A DNA stretch of 46,740 nt from Oligoflexales bacterium (GTDB lineage: Bacteria; Bdellovibrionota_B; Oligoflexia; Oligoflexales; RGVZ01), in the NCBI GenBank assembly GCA_947445775.1, contig CANFEB010000018.1, positions 1 to 46,740 of the forward strand, given 5' to 3'. The position numbers and the translations under genes were made by a program. The notes under the pieces were generated by a model. The model saw only the letters and a list, made by a program, of their open reading frames with translations. It did no database searches and had not been told where the DNA came from. Position 1 is the stretch's first letter, and each line of letters opens with the position of its first letter. Below, piece by piece: positions 33,702-43,539 of the stretch.

Positions 33702-34703
33702 ATGGCTAATGATTCAACAACCATCCAGAGAGACAACTCAGGCCTTCTGGAGTATTTCAAAATATTTGAGGACTTTGCCAAAGGTACGGTCCTGGATGCG
33801 TATTTTTTGCTGGATGTGGACGGCCGCGTAGTCAAGGCCAATCAGCAGGCGTCTGCCATGCTCAAGGTCGGCACCAAGCAAATGATGAAGGCAGCCTCGT
33901 TAGAGTCTATGCTCAAATTCGATATTGATGGGGCGGCGCTGCCCTTGAAGGATCTGCTCAGTCTGCAGTCCTTTCGGCGCGAAGATTTGATCAACGGTGT
34001 TTCTCCTCAAGGCGAAAACAAGTTCGTCATGCTGGCCTATCCATTTCACGAATCTGGGAGCGTGATCGGGACATTTCTGGTCTTGCGTGAGATCACTGGC
34101 GAGACTTCCCAGGGGACCAAACTTACCGCATCAACCACGAAGGCAAAGACCGACATGCTGTCGGGACTTTTCAACCGAAATGGACTCGAAGAATTCCTCA
34201 AGGAACGCAAGCAGGCCATCGAACCCCTGCCTGCAGGCGATCAGGCGCGGACGCATTCCGTCGTCATGATGGACATCGACTTTTTCAAAAAGGTCAATGA
34301 CACCTATGGCCATCCGGCCGGTGATTTCGTCATTAAGACTGTTGCTCAATTGGTCAAGTCGCACTGCCGTCAGAGCGATACGGCATTCCGGATTGGTGGC
34401 GAAGAATTTGTCGTGGTGTTCAATTCGACGCCTGTTGAGGGCGCGCTTATTGCCGCCGAAAAGGTTCGCAACGCCATTCAAAACCACCGTTTCGAATTTG
34501 AGGGGACGCATATCCCGGTGGCGATCAGTATCGGAGCCGCCAGCCTGGATATATCCAGTGCGGATCCGCATGCTGATATCACGCGGGCCGATGCTGCGCT
34601 TTATTTCTCAAAACAAAACGGCCGAAATCGCGTCAGCCTCCACGATGGAGTGCAGCTGAAGCCGTATTTATGGGAACTCCCGCCAAAAGCGGCAGCTGCC
34701 TGA
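33702..34703 (+). CDS. Diguanylate cyclase with PAS-like sensor
   Basis: The 333-aa product has an N-terminal PAS-like region (about residues 20-125, with AYFLLDVDGRVVKANQQASAML) and a C-terminal GGDEF domain. The active-site motif is GGEEF at 232-236, which is a catalytically competent variant. An RxxD inhibitory site (RQSD, 223-226) lies exactly five residues before it, so product feedback inhibition is likely. It should convert two GTP to c-di-GMP. There is no TM segment, so it is a soluble sensor enzyme. Candidate effector in the same window: the PilZ protein at 10889. Confidence 0.92.
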   Translation: MANDSTTIQRDNSGLLEYFKIFEDFAKGTVLDAYFLLDVDGRVVKANQQASAMLKVGTKQMMKAASLESMLKFDIDGAALPLKDLLSLQSFRREDLINGVSPQGENKFVMLAYPFHESGSVIGTFLVLREITGETSQGTKLTASTTKAKTDMLSGLFNRNGLEEFLKERKQAIEPLPAGDQARTHSVVMMDIDFFKKVNDTYGHPAGDFVIKTVAQLVKSHCRQSDTAFRIGGEEFVVVFNSTPVEGALIAAEKVRNAIQNHRFEFEGTHIPVAISIGAASLDISSADPHADITRADAALYFSKQNGRNRVSLHDGVQLKPYLWELPPKAAAA

Positions 34704-34755
34704 GGTTTAACCGCCGTCATCTTGAGGGGAAGCCGAAGGAACCTTTTCTTCACCG

Positions 34756-35160
34756 CTACTCTTGTGTGCTGGCCAGGATTTTGTCGCCCAACTTTTCCAA
34801 CATTAAATTCTGAATTTGGCCGCGAAGCTGCATCTTGTGGTCATTCACTTCGAAATCTTGCCAGTCGAGGGGCAATAAAGTTTCGCCGCCACTGACAAGA
34901 TATTCCTGAAAATAACTGTCCATCAAGTCGAGCAACAAGTCGGCGCCTTTTTCCAGGCTCAGGCCTTCCTCGCGCCAGGCGATGCGACCTTGGACCGGAT
35001 AATAGAATGATTCGTCGTCGCTCTTCAAAATCAAGCCCAGAGTTACGGATTGCGCATCCGCCACGGTTTCGAGTGTGAAACGGCGGCCTTTAATGAAGGC
35101 GGCGTACTTGCGTTGCAGGGAGGACTCAATTTCAACAATCTGGTTTTCTTGAAATGGCAT
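34756..35160 (-). CDS. Hypothetical protein (134 aa)
   Basis: The product is acidic, soluble and has a beta-then-helix layout: ESFYYPVQGRIAWREEGLSLEKGADLLLDLMDSYFQEYL, with a charged C-terminus. I do not recognise a family. The gene follows the DUF6178 gene by 16 bases on the same strand, so it probably belongs to that operon and may be a partner. It is convergent with the diguanylate cyclase gene. Confidence 0.65.
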   Translation of the reverse strand: MPFQENQIVEIESSLQRKYAAFIKGRRFTLETVADAQSVTLGLILKSDDESFYYPVQGRIAWREEGLSLEKGADLLLDLMDSYFQEYLVSGGETLLPLDWQDFEVNDHKMQLRGQIQNLMLEKLGDKILASTQE

Positions 35161-35176
35161 CGTATTCGGGGCCTCG

Positions 35177-36622
35177 TTAGTGGACAGTCGGAGAAATTTT
35201 TTTGACTTGATCGATCCATCTCAGGAGTTCTGCCAAGGTGCGAACGTCGTATGCCGGCTTGAAGGTCATGCGTTCGCCGGTAGCGTTGATCACCGGGCAA
35301 AGCGGGAAACGGTTGAATAGACCCTTCAGGATTTCCGTGGCTTCAAATCCGATAAGCGGAAGTGCCTCGAGGTCAAGTGTGGTCATGATGATGCCGTATT
35401 TGCGTGAGAACAGCAGGCGCCGGATATGTTGCGCGGTTTCCGGTGTCATCAGCCGGGCCATTTCCAACGTGTCCAAGGTCCTGCGCCGGATTTCATCCAT
35501 CACGGCGATGCTCGTTTTAAACAAAGTTGCCGGATGTTCCGCCGACAAAATTTGAACAGCAGATGCAATGCCGAGAAGTTCCAGACCCAGGTTGCAATAG
35601 CCCTTAGTGTGGGCCAAAACGAGGCGTTGCCCCTCGCGATTGGTCGATTCAACGCCGGTGATCACAGCCAGGGTGTTGGCCAGGTGCGAAAGGCTGACGG
35701 CAAGGGGCCCTGCGGCATCTTGGCCGCAGGAAGCCAAGGCACTTTCAATGGTCATGGCTGTGTTGGGCGCAGTTCCTGCCTCGGCAATTGCAACTTCTTT
35801 TGCTGCGAGGAGATTGATGCTTTCGCCCATCAGGCGCTCAACAAATTGAGCGACGTTTGAACCGGTCCAGCGATGGATGGCGTCTTCGCCTGGCGAGACG
35901 AGAAACAGACGGGCGGCATCCTCCGCCTTGACGAAGCCTTCTTCTTCCAGGCGAGCGTCGCGAAATCTTAGGGCGAGCGCTTCTTGTTCGTTGGGTGGCA
36001 GGTAGGAGGCATGAGCCAGCATCGAATAGGTGTATTCAATGTCCCTGCCGAGGGCTTGGGCAATCAGCTCCTCGATAAACACGCGGACTTCCGGATCTTC
36101 ACTTTTGATTTTATAAAAGACCTCGCCGCAGGGCAGGCGTTGCAGATCGTCCTGATCTACGTCGTTCATTTTTTCATAGGCATCTAAGTCAAAGGTTTCC
36201 ACGAGGGGGCCGAGAAGTCCCATCTGAAATTCTTCTTCTAAATCGCGAAAGCGGCGGAATAATTCCTTGGGGTTGGCCTCCTTGTGGAGTTGCAACCAGC
36301 GGGCAGCTCCGGACGCGCTAATTTGATTGGAGTTCCAGCCTTCAAAGTCCATGATGTGGGTCATTTGATCTGTGGACAGTAACGGCAGAATTTCCAGGTG
36401 ATCTTCGATGCCGGCGGTGAGCAACACATGGCGAATCAGCGACGGCTCAACGGCCTGGACTAAACTTTCGGCGTCTTCTGTCTCGAGCAGTCCATTTAGG
36501 AATGCGCGGGCGCCGCGTTCTTCATCTATTGGGGACGGTAAATTGGCCACCTGCCAGTTAAAGTTAGCGAGGCCGCGATCAAAGGCTGACATTAGGGATT
36601 CGTTGGACAATCGGCTTGCCAT
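35177..36622 (-). CDS. DUF6178 family protein
   Basis: The start is set at ATG 36622 (481 aa), with GGGAGGT eight bases upstream, rather than the longer frame from 36673. The protein is all-helical, with repeats of the type LLSTDQMTHIMDFEGWNSNQ and FIEELIAQALGRDIEYTYSMLAHASYLPPNEQEALALRFRDARLEEEGF, and matches the DUF6178 pattern common in deltaproteobacteria (from memory). No catalytic motif is evident. The function is unknown. No TM or signal peptide is seen. It is divergent from the polyprenyl synthase gene. Confidence 0.8.
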   Translation of the reverse strand: MASRLSNESLMSAFDRGLANFNWQVANLPSPIDEERGARAFLNGLLETEDAESLVQAVEPSLIRHVLLTAGIEDHLEILPLLSTDQMTHIMDFEGWNSNQISASGAARWLQLHKEANPKELFRRFRDLEEEFQMGLLGPLVETFDLDAYEKMNDVDQDDLQRLPCGEVFYKIKSEDPEVRVFIEELIAQALGRDIEYTYSMLAHASYLPPNEQEALALRFRDARLEEEGFVKAEDAARLFLVSPGEDAIHRWTGSNVAQFVERLMGESINLLAAKEVAIAEAGTAPNTAMTIESALASCGQDAAGPLAVSLSHLANTLAVITGVESTNREGQRLVLAHTKGYCNLGLELLGIASAVQILSAEHPATLFKTSIAVMDEIRRRTLDTLEMARLMTPETAQHIRRLLFSRKYGIIMTTLDLEALPLIGFEATEILKGLFNRFPLCPVINATGERMTFKPAYDVRTLAELLRWIDQVKKISPTVH

Positions 36623-36743
36623 GTGGGGGACCTCCCGGTATGACTCTCTGGGCTTGGCTTTCGGGCCGGCCACGTCTTATCATTTGCTCAAAAAATGAGC
36701 AAGTTATGCTCGATGGCTTCTGCTGCACCAAGGGACAGTTTTC

Positions 36744-37802
36744 TTGGAACTTCTCGCAACCATTAAGGAAATTTCGAATAAGGCTGCCAGAGAACTGGTC
36801 GCTTCTGCCCGTGATTTCAGCCTAGACCGGGCGCTGGCCCCGGTAGCCCCAAACCTCGCGGCCTTGAATAGCGAGATTTCCGGATATTTGGCCTCAGAAT
36901 CAGCGACTTCCCGCCAGGTGATTGATCACGTTATGGACTCCGGCGGCAAGCGAATCCGGCCAGCGCTCTATTTTTTCGTCTGTCGCATGCTTGGCTATCG
37001 CGGAGAACACCTGCTGCCCATCGCTGCCGTCACGGAATTCGTTCATGCTGCCAGCCTTCTTCATGATGATGTCGTGGACGATTCCACCTTGCGTCGCAAC
37101 AAGCCGACTCCAAATACCATTTGGGGTGACGAAGCGGCGGTTTTAACCGGCGATCTAATCTATGCCCGCGCCAGCGAAATGATGGCAGATACCGGCAGCC
37201 TGGAAATCGTGAAGCTCTTTGCCCGTGCAATTCGCCTCATGAGTGAGGGTGAGCTGCTGCAGCTTGAAAACGTTTTCAATGCCCGCCTTAGCACGGACAC
37301 CTACCTGAAAATTTTGAATTGCAAGACCGCCGTTTTGATTGCAGCCGCGTGCCGTTCGGCGGGAGTTCTTGGTGGCGCGACGGAAGATCAGCGCGCTGCG
37401 TTGTCGCGCTTCGGTGAATTGACTGGGGTTGCCTTTCAACTGATCGACGATGCGCTGGATTATTTGAGTTCTTCGGAACGCTTTGGAAAACCGACTCTGG
37501 CGGATTTGAAGGAAGGCAAGATCACCATGCCGGTGATTCTGCTGCGCGACCTTTGCGCTGGTTCGGATCAGGAGCGCATTGCTGGCATGCTTGACCATGA
37601 AACGGTGGATGGCCGCCTTTCGGTGGATGACTTGAATTGGATTGCGGGTCTCGTTGAAAAACACGGCACGGCGCTCAAGACAATTGAGTTGGCGACGTCG
37701 TACACGATCGAGGCTGTTCAGTGTCTTGCAATTTTTCCGGATTCTCCAGAACGAGATGATTTGGAATCCCTGGCGATGAAGTTGGTTCGTCGCTTCAATT
37801 AA
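36744..37802 (+). CDS. Polyprenyl diphosphate synthase (IspB-like)
   Basis: The 352-aa product is a trans-isoprenyl diphosphate synthase. The first Asp-rich motif is Asp108, Asp109 and Asp112 (HDDVVDDSTLRR) and the second is Asp235, Asp236 and Asp239 (IDDALDY). GGKRIRPALYF is the typical isopentenyl diphosphate binding segment. It should extend farnesyl diphosphate to a long chain for quinone side chains; chain length cannot be fixed by eye, and octaprenyl is the usual case. Translation starts at TTG 36744 with AAGGGA eight bases upstream. It is followed by the M16 peptidase gene after 12 bases. Confidence 0.92.
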   Translation: MELLATIKEISNKAARELVASARDFSLDRALAPVAPNLAALNSEISGYLASESATSRQVIDHVMDSGGKRIRPALYFFVCRMLGYRGEHLLPIAAVTEFVHAASLLHDDVVDDSTLRRNKPTPNTIWGDEAAVLTGDLIYARASEMMADTGSLEIVKLFARAIRLMSEGELLQLENVFNARLSTDTYLKILNCKTAVLIAAACRSAGVLGGATEDQRAALSRFGELTGVAFQLIDDALDYLSSSERFGKPTLADLKEGKITMPVILLRDLCAGSDQERIAGMLDHETVDGRLSVDDLNWIAGLVEKHGTALKTIELATSYTIEAVQCLAIFPDSPERDDLESLAMKLVRRFN

Positions 37803-37814
37803 GAAAGCACTCTA

Positions 37815-39176
37815 TTGATTCCCAATTCATTCAAAGAATTCGATGCGAAGGTTTCGACGCGTCGCTTGGCCAACGGACTCTTGTTGATTCACGTCCCTGC
37901 GTCCGCAAAGGACGACCGTTTTTTTCTCAGCAGCATTATCAGGGCCGGTTCGCGTTCAGAGCATCCCTCCCAATTGGGTATCGCGCATTTTTTGGAACAC
38001 ATGATGTTTCGCGGTTCCAAACGTTTTCCGTCGTTCGGTGGGCTTTCCGAAGCCTTTGAATGGCTTGGTGGCGAATGGAATGCGGCGACCGGCCAGGAAT
38101 ATACAGAATATGTGTACTCGGGTGTCCAACGCCACGCGGCGGAGGCCATCGACTTGTTCATTGAATTTTTGTCGGAACCGGTATTTCGTGACATTGAAGT
38201 CGAGCGTCAGATTATTTTGCGCGAGCTTCACGGCGAATTGAATGAGTTCGGAATTTCAACTGATGTCACCCAGCACATCGGCGGACTTGTTTGGCCCAAT
38301 GATCCGCTGGCGACTCCGATCATCGGCACGCCAGAAACGTTGGCCAGTATTGATGTGAGCGCTTTGCGTGGTTTTCGCTCCCGCTGGTATCAGCCAGAAA
38401 ACATGGTTCTTTGTGTGGTCGGCGGCCAGCCAGAGTTGGCTGATTTCACCGCGAAGAAATTCGAGAATTATCGTCTGCCCACCGCAGATACAAAAAATCC
38501 GTTCGTTTCATCTTCGTCATCACTGCTCACATCGCGCAGCTTGCCATCGGCCGTGGTTGTGGAAAATTCCGATAACGAATACCAGTTCCAAATGTCGTTC
38601 AAGTCTCACGGGCAGTGGCACGAATCGGGCGCGGTTTACGAAATTCTCGTTCGTTTGCTCTCAGACGGATTCAGTGCCCGTTTGTGTCGGCGAATTCGCG
38701 AAGAGCTTGGCCTTGTCTACGACATTGGTGCCGATGCAAATTTGCTGTCTGACACTGGGACTTTAAACATCACTGCAGCCGTTGATCATGAAAACATGGA
38801 AAAATTTATCTCAGAGCTTGGGTCCCTTCTGAAGGAACTGACTAAAACGCCGCCCTCGGCCATCGAGTTTGAACGCTACCAGCGGCGTGCCATGGTTGAC
38901 CTTGAGATGGGGATGTCCGAACCGGCATCCCTTGCTTACCGTCTGGCTTGGAACGAAATCCATGGCAAAGGTCGCAGCCTTGCGGAATATGCCGGCCGTA
39001 TTTTGGCCGTCACGCCTGATCAAGTCCGGGAATGTGCGGCGGAATTGTTTGCGCCCGCCAACCGGGCGGCAATCGTCATGGGTCCAAAGCAAGGCACAGC
39101 CAGCCAGACGGCGGGTGAGCCGGCCCTGTCGGACTCGGCCTTCAATGACATGATTACCAGGGCCTTTGACTCGTAG
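37815..39176 (+). CDS. M16 family zinc metallopeptidase
   Basis: The 453-aa product is a pitrilysin/MPP-like peptidase. The inverted zinc motif HxxEH is at His58, Glu61 and His62 (HFLEHMMF), and the third-ligand region is at about 137-141 (ELHGE). The C-terminal half carries the glycine-rich/RE segment RRIREELGLVYDIGADAN, which is typical of the inactive M16_C partner half, here fused in one chain. Translation begins at TTG 37815. No signal peptide is visible, so it may act in the cytoplasm. It is probably cotranscribed with the polyprenyl synthase gene. Confidence 0.9.
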   Translation: MIPNSFKEFDAKVSTRRLANGLLLIHVPASAKDDRFFLSSIIRAGSRSEHPSQLGIAHFLEHMMFRGSKRFPSFGGLSEAFEWLGGEWNAATGQEYTEYVYSGVQRHAAEAIDLFIEFLSEPVFRDIEVERQIILRELHGELNEFGISTDVTQHIGGLVWPNDPLATPIIGTPETLASIDVSALRGFRSRWYQPENMVLCVVGGQPELADFTAKKFENYRLPTADTKNPFVSSSSSLLTSRSLPSAVVVENSDNEYQFQMSFKSHGQWHESGAVYEILVRLLSDGFSARLCRRIREELGLVYDIGADANLLSDTGTLNITAAVDHENMEKFISELGSLLKELTKTPPSAIEFERYQRRAMVDLEMGMSEPASLAYRLAWNEIHGKGRSLAEYAGRILAVTPDQVRECAAELFAPANRAAIVMGPKQGTASQTAGEPALSDSAFNDMITRAFDS

Positions 39177-39182
39177 TTGTGC

Positions 39183-39995
39183 TCAAAACCCGATGCGCCC
39201 TAAGGTGAGCAGTGCCGTAGCGGGCATGAGTGCCACCATCTCGTAAACCACCGTCCACCTCTCGGCCTTCATCACTAAAATCAAAACCGGATTCATGCGG
39301 TCTTGAAACTCATCGCGGAGGCTGCGTTCAACCTCATCATCAAAGGCAATCCCGTGGCGCTGCATCGCCCTTCCTGTGATCATGGTCCGCATGCTGTCAA
39401 TCCAGTGTTCGGCGGTCTTGCCTTCGCTGAAGTTGAGTAAATCCGCAGCCCTTCGGATTTGCGCCAGCGGCCAAAGACAGCCGCAGGTCGTGATACATCC
39501 TGCCGCCGCCGCAGCTAGCCACACGGTTCGCGGGTCTTGATGCGCACGTTGAGCAAGTTGAGGTTCAGCTTGCAGCCACCTCAAAACGCCGCACAGAATC
39601 TCTGCAAAAACGACCGCCATGGCGGTCCTGGCAAGCAGGCCGCTTAAAACCTGCTGAATTCGCGCCAGAGGCTCGCCAGTGCTTCTGGTCAACTGTTCCA
39701 AGACGACAATGGAGGGCAGAGGGTTTTCGCCGCGCCGGCACGACCGTTCAATCGCTTCGTTGAGGCGCCGCAGGAATTTTGAAGGGCTGGCATTGCCAGC
39801 CGGATCCTCGACAACAACCCTGGTGGATCCCGTCGCACGCGAAATTCTCAGGCGGTGCAGGTTCAGGAGGCCCGATGTCCGGACGACCGGGATTTGCTGG
39901 AGGTGCAGATGGGTCGCAATAAGCAGGAGTCCAGGTGGGGTAAAAGAGAGGACACTTGCAACGCTCTGCAGCCAGAATAGGGAATTTCCAGCCAT
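39183..39995 (-). CDS. Unknown membrane protein (270 aa)
   Basis: The protein has probably four hydrophobic segments: about 5-28 (FWLQSVASVLSFTPPGLLLIAT), two between about 120 and 175 and one at about 245-268 (VVYEMVALMPATALLTLGRIGF). A soluble, basic middle part contains SPSKFLRRLNEAIERSCRRGENPLP and LARIQQVLSGLLARTAMAV. That helical pattern loosely recalls type II secretion F-domain proteins, but there is no clear signature. It is convergent with the M16 peptidase gene (stops 7 bases apart). Unrecognised, and included because of its length and TM pattern. Confidence 0.65.
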   Translation of the reverse strand: MAGNSLFWLQSVASVLSFTPPGLLLIATHLHLQQIPVVRTSGLLNLHRLRISRATGSTRVVVEDPAGNASPSKFLRRLNEAIERSCRRGENPLPSIVVLEQLTRSTGEPLARIQQVLSGLLARTAMAVVFAEILCGVLRWLQAEPQLAQRAHQDPRTVWLAAAAAGCITTCGCLWPLAQIRRAADLLNFSEGKTAEHWIDSMRTMITGRAMQRHGIAFDDEVERSLRDEFQDRMNPVLILVMKAERWTVVYEMVALMPATALLTLGRIGF

Positions 39996-40127
39996 GGGTG
40001 GGTTCTCCGCAAATCCCCGGTCAATCAGGGTTGCAAAGTTCCTAACCGAATTTGCCCCGTGTCGTGAAACGACTTTTGATGTCAGCCCGGGGATGTCAAC
40101 TGCACAAATTATGCCGCAATTATCCGT

Positions 40128-40164
40128 TAATCATGGGCTAATCGTGCGTTAATCGTGCGTTAAT
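40128..40164. repeat. 11-bp tandem repeats at the 3' end of ettA
   Basis: TAATCGTGCGT is present twice (40139-40149 and 40150-40160), preceded by a related TAATCATGGGC and followed by the start of another copy. The ettA stop codon lies across the two perfect copies, and each copy supplies a further TAA in turn. Confidence 0.8.
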
Positions 40165-41825
40165 TTTTTGTAGCGAATCCTGTGCGGCGTGTCCGCCTCG
40201 TGGCCCAGGCGCCGTTTGCGGTCCACTTCGTAGTCTTGATAGTTGCCCTCAAACCACACGACCTTGCTGTCACCCTCGAACGCCAGAATATGCGTCGCGA
40301 TGCGGTCAAGGAACCAGCGATCATGACTAATAACCACGGCGCAGCCGGAATAGTTGAGCAGAGCTTCTTCAAGGGCGCGCAGCGTATCGACATCAAGATC
40401 ATTGGTGGGCTCGTCAAGGAGCAACACGTTAGAGCCGCTCTTGAGCAGCTTGGCCAGGTTGACCCGGTTGCGCTCGCCGCCAGACAGATCCTTCACTTTT
40501 TTCTGTTGATCAGATCCCTTGAAGTTAAAGCTTGCAACGTAAGCCCGCGAAGCCATTTTGATCCGACCAAATTCCAGATCTTCTAGGCCGCCCGAGATTT
40601 CAGCCCAGACGGTTTTGCTGCCGTCGAGGGTATCGCGGTTTTGATCGACGTAGGCCATTTGCAGGGTTTCCCCCAGGCGAAGCGACCCGGAATCTGGTTT
40701 TTCCAGGCCAGCCATCATGCGAAACAGGGTTGTCTTGCCGGCGCCGTTGGGGCCGATGATTCCGACAATTCCGCCGCGGGGCAGATTAAACGTCAAATCG
40801 TCAAACAACAGTTTTTCGCCGAAGGCCTTTTTGATGCCCTTGGCCTCAATCACGAGATCACCCAAGCGCGGCGCTGGCGGAATTTTTATTTCCTGAACCG
40901 TGGTCTGGGCCTCGTGAGATTGGTTGGCCATTTCTTCGTAGGCAGAGATACGGGCTTTGCTTTTGGCCTGACGGGCACGGGCCGACATGCGAACCCATTC
41001 AAGTTCTTTGGTCAAGGCGCGCCTGCGGGCCGATTCGGTTTTTTCTTCTTGGGCCAAGCGCATCTGCTTTTGCTCGAGCCAGCTGGAGTAATTTCCTTGC
41101 CAAGGAATTCCTTCGCCGCGATCAAGTTCCAAAATCCATCCGGCGACGTTATCTAAGAAGTAGCGGTCGTGGGTCACGGCCACCACGGTGCCCGGATAGT
41201 CATGAAGGAAACGTTCCAACCAGGCGACGCTTTCGGCATCCAGATGGTTGGTCGGTTCGTCAAGGATCAACATGTCAGGTTTTTCAATCAGCAGGCGGCA
41301 CAAGGCCACGCGGCGCTTTTCTCCGCCTGAAAGATTCGCCACGGCCGCGTCGCCGGGCGGCAGACGCAGGGCATCCATAGCGATGTCCAGCATGCGGTCC
41401 AACTCCCAAGCATTGCAGGCGTCAATCTCAGACTGAACGCGCGACTGTTCATCGATGACCTTCATCATCTCGTCGCCGTCCATGGGCTCGCCCAACTTCA
41501 TGGAAAGTTCCTCGAATTTAACGAGGAGTCCGCGCTGCCTGGCAACTCCAAGCTCCACGTTGCCGCGGACGTCCAACGTGGAGTCGAGTTGCGGTTCTTG
41601 GGCCAAATAACCGATGTTGATGCCTTCAGCGGGAAAGGCCTCGCCCTGGAAATTCTTTTCGACGCCGGCCATAATTTTGAGCAGCGTGCTTTTTCCGGAT
41701 CCGTTCAGGCCGAGGACGCCAATTTTTGCGCCCGGGATGAAGCTGAGGTAAATGCCTTTGAGAACCTCGCGGTTGGGGGGATAGACCTTCCGGAGATTCA
41801 CCATGTTGTAAATATATTGGGTCAT
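40149..41825 (-). CDS. ettA: Energy-dependent translational throttle protein EttA
   Basis: The 558-aa product is an ABC-F ATPase with two nucleotide-binding domains. Walker A motifs are GLNGSGKST near residue 38 and GPNGAGKTT near residue 360, and each domain has an LSGGE signature and a following LLDEPTN segment. A charged linker lies between them. It has no TM domain. EttA binds the ribosomal E site and gates entry into elongation according to ATP/ADP level. Length and motif arrangement match the family. Its start overlaps the stop of the small upstream gene (ATGA), so their expression is coupled. Confidence 0.95.
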   Translation of the reverse strand: MTQYIYNMVNLRKVYPPNREVLKGIYLSFIPGAKIGVLGLNGSGKSTLLKIMAGVEKNFQGEAFPAEGINIGYLAQEPQLDSTLDVRGNVELGVARQRGLLVKFEELSMKLGEPMDGDEMMKVIDEQSRVQSEIDACNAWELDRMLDIAMDALRLPPGDAAVANLSGGEKRRVALCRLLIEKPDMLILDEPTNHLDAESVAWLERFLHDYPGTVVAVTHDRYFLDNVAGWILELDRGEGIPWQGNYSSWLEQKQMRLAQEEKTESARRRALTKELEWVRMSARARQAKSKARISAYEEMANQSHEAQTTVQEIKIPPAPRLGDLVIEAKGIKKAFGEKLLFDDLTFNLPRGGIVGIIGPNGAGKTTLFRMMAGLEKPDSGSLRLGETLQMAYVDQNRDTLDGSKTVWAEISGGLEDLEFGRIKMASRAYVASFNFKGSDQQKKVKDLSGGERNRVNLAKLLKSGSNVLLLDEPTNDLDVDTLRALEEALLNYSGCAVVISHDRWFLDRIATHILAFEGDSKVVWFEGNYQDYEVDRKRRLGHEADTPHRIRYKKLTHD

Positions 41826-42112
41826 CGGTCGCCTTTGCGTCGTTCTTCTTTAAGGGATGCCCGCTTGGCCTTTTCAATCATGTCAGCCAGTTCGGTGGAT
41901 GACTCTAAATAACGAAGAAGCTGACCCTTTAAAACCTTTTTTTGGGCAAAGGGCGCGACTGAGTAGATGCCAAGGCTTTGAAAATAGTTGGTGACAACGA
42001 CCTCAACTTTTTCGGGGGGCAAAGGCCAAGTGTTCATGATCGTCCGGGCTTGCGGGGTCGCCAGCTCCAGTGCGACAAATTCTTCGATGGGAAGCGATTC
42101 GGTGGACAGCAT
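41822..42112 (-). CDS. Small protein translationally coupled to ettA
   Basis: The 96-aa product is mixed charge with a helical C-terminus ([21 protein letters not shown]-like). It contains [16 protein letters not shown] and [15 protein letters not shown] do not recognise it. Its last four bases (ATGA) are shared with the start of ettA, giving tight coupling. A role tied to ettA is possible but only by position. There is a 122-base gap to the QEGLA gene upstream. Confidence 0.65.
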   Translation of the reverse strand: MLSTESLPIEEFVALELATPQARTIMNTWPLPPEKVEVVVTNYFQSLGIYSVAPFAQKKVLKGQLLRYLESSTELADMIEKAKRASLKEERRKGDR

Positions 42113-42234
42113 TTTTAGGACCTCCTGCCCAAAATGCTACCACATTGCGGTCACACCGCGGTTACATAAGTTCTCGTAAATCCTTCGGCAGCATTCACGG
42201 TCGCGCCACACTCCATTCGTGGCATCGATGCGCT

Positions 42235-43494
42235 CTAATTGCGCTCCATCGCCGAGAAATCGTCGAGGGTCACCTTGCTAAGGTTGATGCGGTTGGCAAA
42301 CGAGGCATAGGCCAGATAGGCCGCCAGGCACTCGCGGTTGGCCAGCCACTCGGGCTGATAGAGCGGGCGCGTGATCCAGCCGGAATCAATGAACGGTTCT
42401 AAGGCCACGACATCCCCAAGGGTCAGCCGCCCAACAAACATGTAGGCTGGATAGTGGACCTTGTTTGCTTGGATGGCCTTACGCAAAAACGTATGCACAT
42501 AAATCAAACCTTCGAGATAGACGACATCTTTGGTGAAGGCGACCTTGCCGCGGGGATCGCCGCCGCGAAAAACCCGCGCCGTCGAGGCAAAGCTTTCTTT
42601 TTCGGACTGGCCTTCGCTGAGAAAAAATTTGAAGACATCGATGAAATCGCCACCTTGAAGGGCCAATTCAATGGCCTTGATGCGCAAGGCAATGCGTTTT
42701 AAGCGCCAGAGGTCCATGGTATCGGTGATGAACTCGGCAAAGGTCGCAATGCCTTCTTGGGTCACCGTGGTCCTGGGCGAGCCAAGACCGAGGCTTTTTA
42801 AATGCGGCTGCTCCCGTCCATTTAGCATCGTCGCGGAATGAACCAGGCCCTCGTGTTCTGCAAGTTGCTTGATGTCGAGTTTTGTGAATTTCGTGTTGCC
42901 GCGAATCCGAATGCGCCGAGCACTGGCGGCGGCCTTGGATGCCAAGTCCGGATCGATCACGATTTCCAACGGGTGATCTTTGAAAATCTGGGCGAACCGC
43001 GCTTTCAGGGCCTCGGCCAACTCCTCGGAGGTTACGTCTGCTGCCGGCTCCGGCGAATTTAGGATGTGGCTATATTCATCGATGGATTTGATGAAATGCT
43101 CGGCGGCTGCGACATTGGTGACTTCTGTTTTGCCAATGGCATCCCCTGGGCGCCCGTAAAGTTCAATGGAAAGCCTGGTAAACTCGGGCTGTCCGATGCA
43201 TTCCAGCATGCGTCCCGCACGGATATAACTCATGGCGGTTTGGGAAATGTAGCGGCCGACCGGATGACTGGTTCCGGCGGCGGCCATGATGCCTTCCAGG
43301 CGCTTCAGTTGTTCCGGGTAGCTGTGTTTTTTATAGGTGGGCAGCGGGATTTCTGGTTTGCCAGATTTCCATGACGCGATAAAATTGTGGCCGAGCTCCT
43401 CTGGCCAGGCCAGGTTGCTCAGAATTTTGATTTCTTTTGCGCATTCGACGAGTTGCTGGTCGAGTTGGGCAAAGTGTGAGAGGTCTTTATTCAT
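42235..43494 (-). CDS. DUF1704/QEGLA family metallopeptidase-like protein
   Basis: The 419-aa product has an HExxxH motif at His214, Glu215 and His219 (HEGLVH) and the QEGIA motif at Gln246-Ala250. Both are hallmarks of the family known as flavohemoglobin expression-modulating QEGLA proteins. Related eukaryotic MATCAP proteins are tubulin carboxypeptidases and bind zinc through an HExxxH motif. An intact bacterial motif suggests a real peptidase, but the substrate is unknown. There is no signal peptide. It is divergent from ribD across only 45 bases, so both promoters would have to fit there or overlap the genes. Confidence 0.9.
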   Translation of the reverse strand: MNKDLSHFAQLDQQLVECAKEIKILSNLAWPEELGHNFIASWKSGKPEIPLPTYKKHSYPEQLKRLEGIMAAAGTSHPVGRYISQTAMSYIRAGRMLECIGQPEFTRLSIELYGRPGDAIGKTEVTNVAAAEHFIKSIDEYSHILNSPEPAADVTSEELAEALKARFAQIFKDHPLEIVIDPDLASKAAASARRIRIRGNTKFTKLDIKQLAEHEGLVHSATMLNGREQPHLKSLGLGSPRTTVTQEGIATFAEFITDTMDLWRLKRIALRIKAIELALQGGDFIDVFKFFLSEGQSEKESFASTARVFRGGDPRGKVAFTKDVVYLEGLIYVHTFLRKAIQANKVHYPAYMFVGRLTLGDVVALEPFIDSGWITRPLYQPEWLANRECLAAYLAYASFANRINLSKVTLDDFSAMERN

Positions 43495-43539
43495 GCTGAA
43501 AATTGTACCTCAACTTTTGAAACTCATGATTGGATTTGG

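Noticed and set aside
43495-43539. FMN riboswitch ahead of ribD
   Set aside because: The gap to the divergent gene is only 45 bases, too short for an RFN element, and no conserved RFN segments are seen.
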